Source: JBMYYR01 sp965243605
GTDB taxonomy: Bacteria; Bacteroidota; Bacteroidia; Flavobacteriales; CAJXXR01
Direction of reading: 5' to 3'
Assembly (NCBI GenBank): GCA_965243605.1
Contig: CBDEVQ010000073.1
Span: forward strand, 24,852-88,851
Length of the DNA stretch: 64,000 bases
Shown here piece after piece: positions 63,709 through 64,000 of the stretch. Position 1 is the first letter of the stretch, and each line of letters opens with the position of its first letter. Position numbers and translations under genes: made by a program. The notes under the pieces were generated by a model. It was not told the origin of the DNA. It saw only the letters and a program-made list of their open reading frames with translations, and did not search any database.

Positions 63709-64000
63709 ATTCTATATTAATTGATTGTGTTTTTTTACCTACGTGCAAAAGTAAGGTTTAGGAACGTTTTCTAAAAGGGTTTTTCTTATTTAGAAAGAGT
63801 CTACATTGACTCAGGTTAACTTGTTTTTCAAGTATTTAATAAAAATATCTTTTTACTGCCTTTAATTTTACCCTATCGTAGAGAAAAGAGTTCTCGTAAT
63901 TGAATCCAATAATGTTATTTATTATGAGATGCAAAATCAATTATATTACTTAATTTTTGTTTTGAAATTTAAGATGATTTGGGCACCATTATCATTTTTA
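63709..64000 (-). promoter_or_regulatory. nqr operon promoter region
   Basis: On the minus strand TACTTTTG (63746-63753) fits the -7 pattern and lies 38 bases before the nqrA start. The rest, to the window edge, holds no ORF I would defend. No clear -33 TTTG was found at the right spacing. Confidence 0.45.

Overview
The window looks like a chromosomal segment of a low-GC, probably marine member of the Bacteroidota (Flavobacteriia-like). Evidence: several -7 boxes of the form TAnnTTTG, secreted proteins with type IX secretion (T9SS) C-terminal sorting domains, a Bacteroidota-type SecA, a full Na+-translocating NADH:quinone reductase operon, and families typical of the phylum (PafA-like phosphatase, CtlX, DUF2339, YiaA/B). 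I saw no rRNA, tRNA, CRISPR array or prophage.

Layout. (1) 1-11890, plus strand: the end of a capsule/exopolysaccharide locus. It holds UDP-L-FucNAc synthesis genes (fnlA end, a WxcM-like cupin, fnlB, fnlC), a WbuB-like glycosyltransferase, a PIG-L deacetylase, a small phosphoglycosyltransferase, a formyltransferase, a WbpM/CapD-type dehydratase, a Wza-like exporter and a Wzc-like tyrosine kinase. The first three genes carry five single-base insertions within about 1.6 kb; everything after them reads cleanly. (2) 11941-17650, minus strand: a tightly overlapping run of pafA-like, a homing-endonuclease-associated domain protein, miaA, a GreA-C-like protein, ctlX and an ABC ATPase. (3) 17810-21628, plus: a Cys/Lys/Ser repeat secreted protein, then tolC-like, hlyD-like and tsaB. 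(4) 21719-24347, minus: YceI and MarR with an operator-like promoter, a CPBP-like protein lacking key catalytic residues, and a DUF985 cupin. (5) 24529-31564: a DUF2339 giant membrane protein with an overlapping lipoprotein gene, msrA, a J-domain-like protein, an outer-membrane protein and a small membrane protein. (6) 31657-40729: secA, sixA-like, dnaN, a zinc-ribbon mini-protein, YiaA/B, a helical-repeat protein, a YceI-like lipoprotein and a small membrane protein.

(7) 40738-42127: an intact IS3-family element with 25-bp imperfect inverted repeats, a 3-bp target duplication and an A6C slippery site. (8) 42189-47003, minus: two tandem T9SS type B proteins whose C-terminal two thirds are almost identical. 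(9) 47710-53697, plus: tig, clpP, clpX, truA and an MsbA-type ABC exporter. (10) 53800-57668, minus: a T9SS type A protein, a decayed paralogue of it hidden in the 800-bp gap upstream, and a polytopic membrane protein. (11) 57908-63708, minus: nqrFEDCBA, transcribed nqrA to nqrF.

How parts work together: region 1 makes and exports a surface glycan with L-FucNAc. The deacetylase plus formyltransferase suggest, as inference, that an N-acetyl group is replaced by N-formyl. Regions 8 and 10 supply surface or secreted proteins through T9SS after Sec export (secA here). Region 11 couples NADH oxidation to sodium export. Gene ends are often marked by long, near-perfect hairpins that can terminate in both directions.
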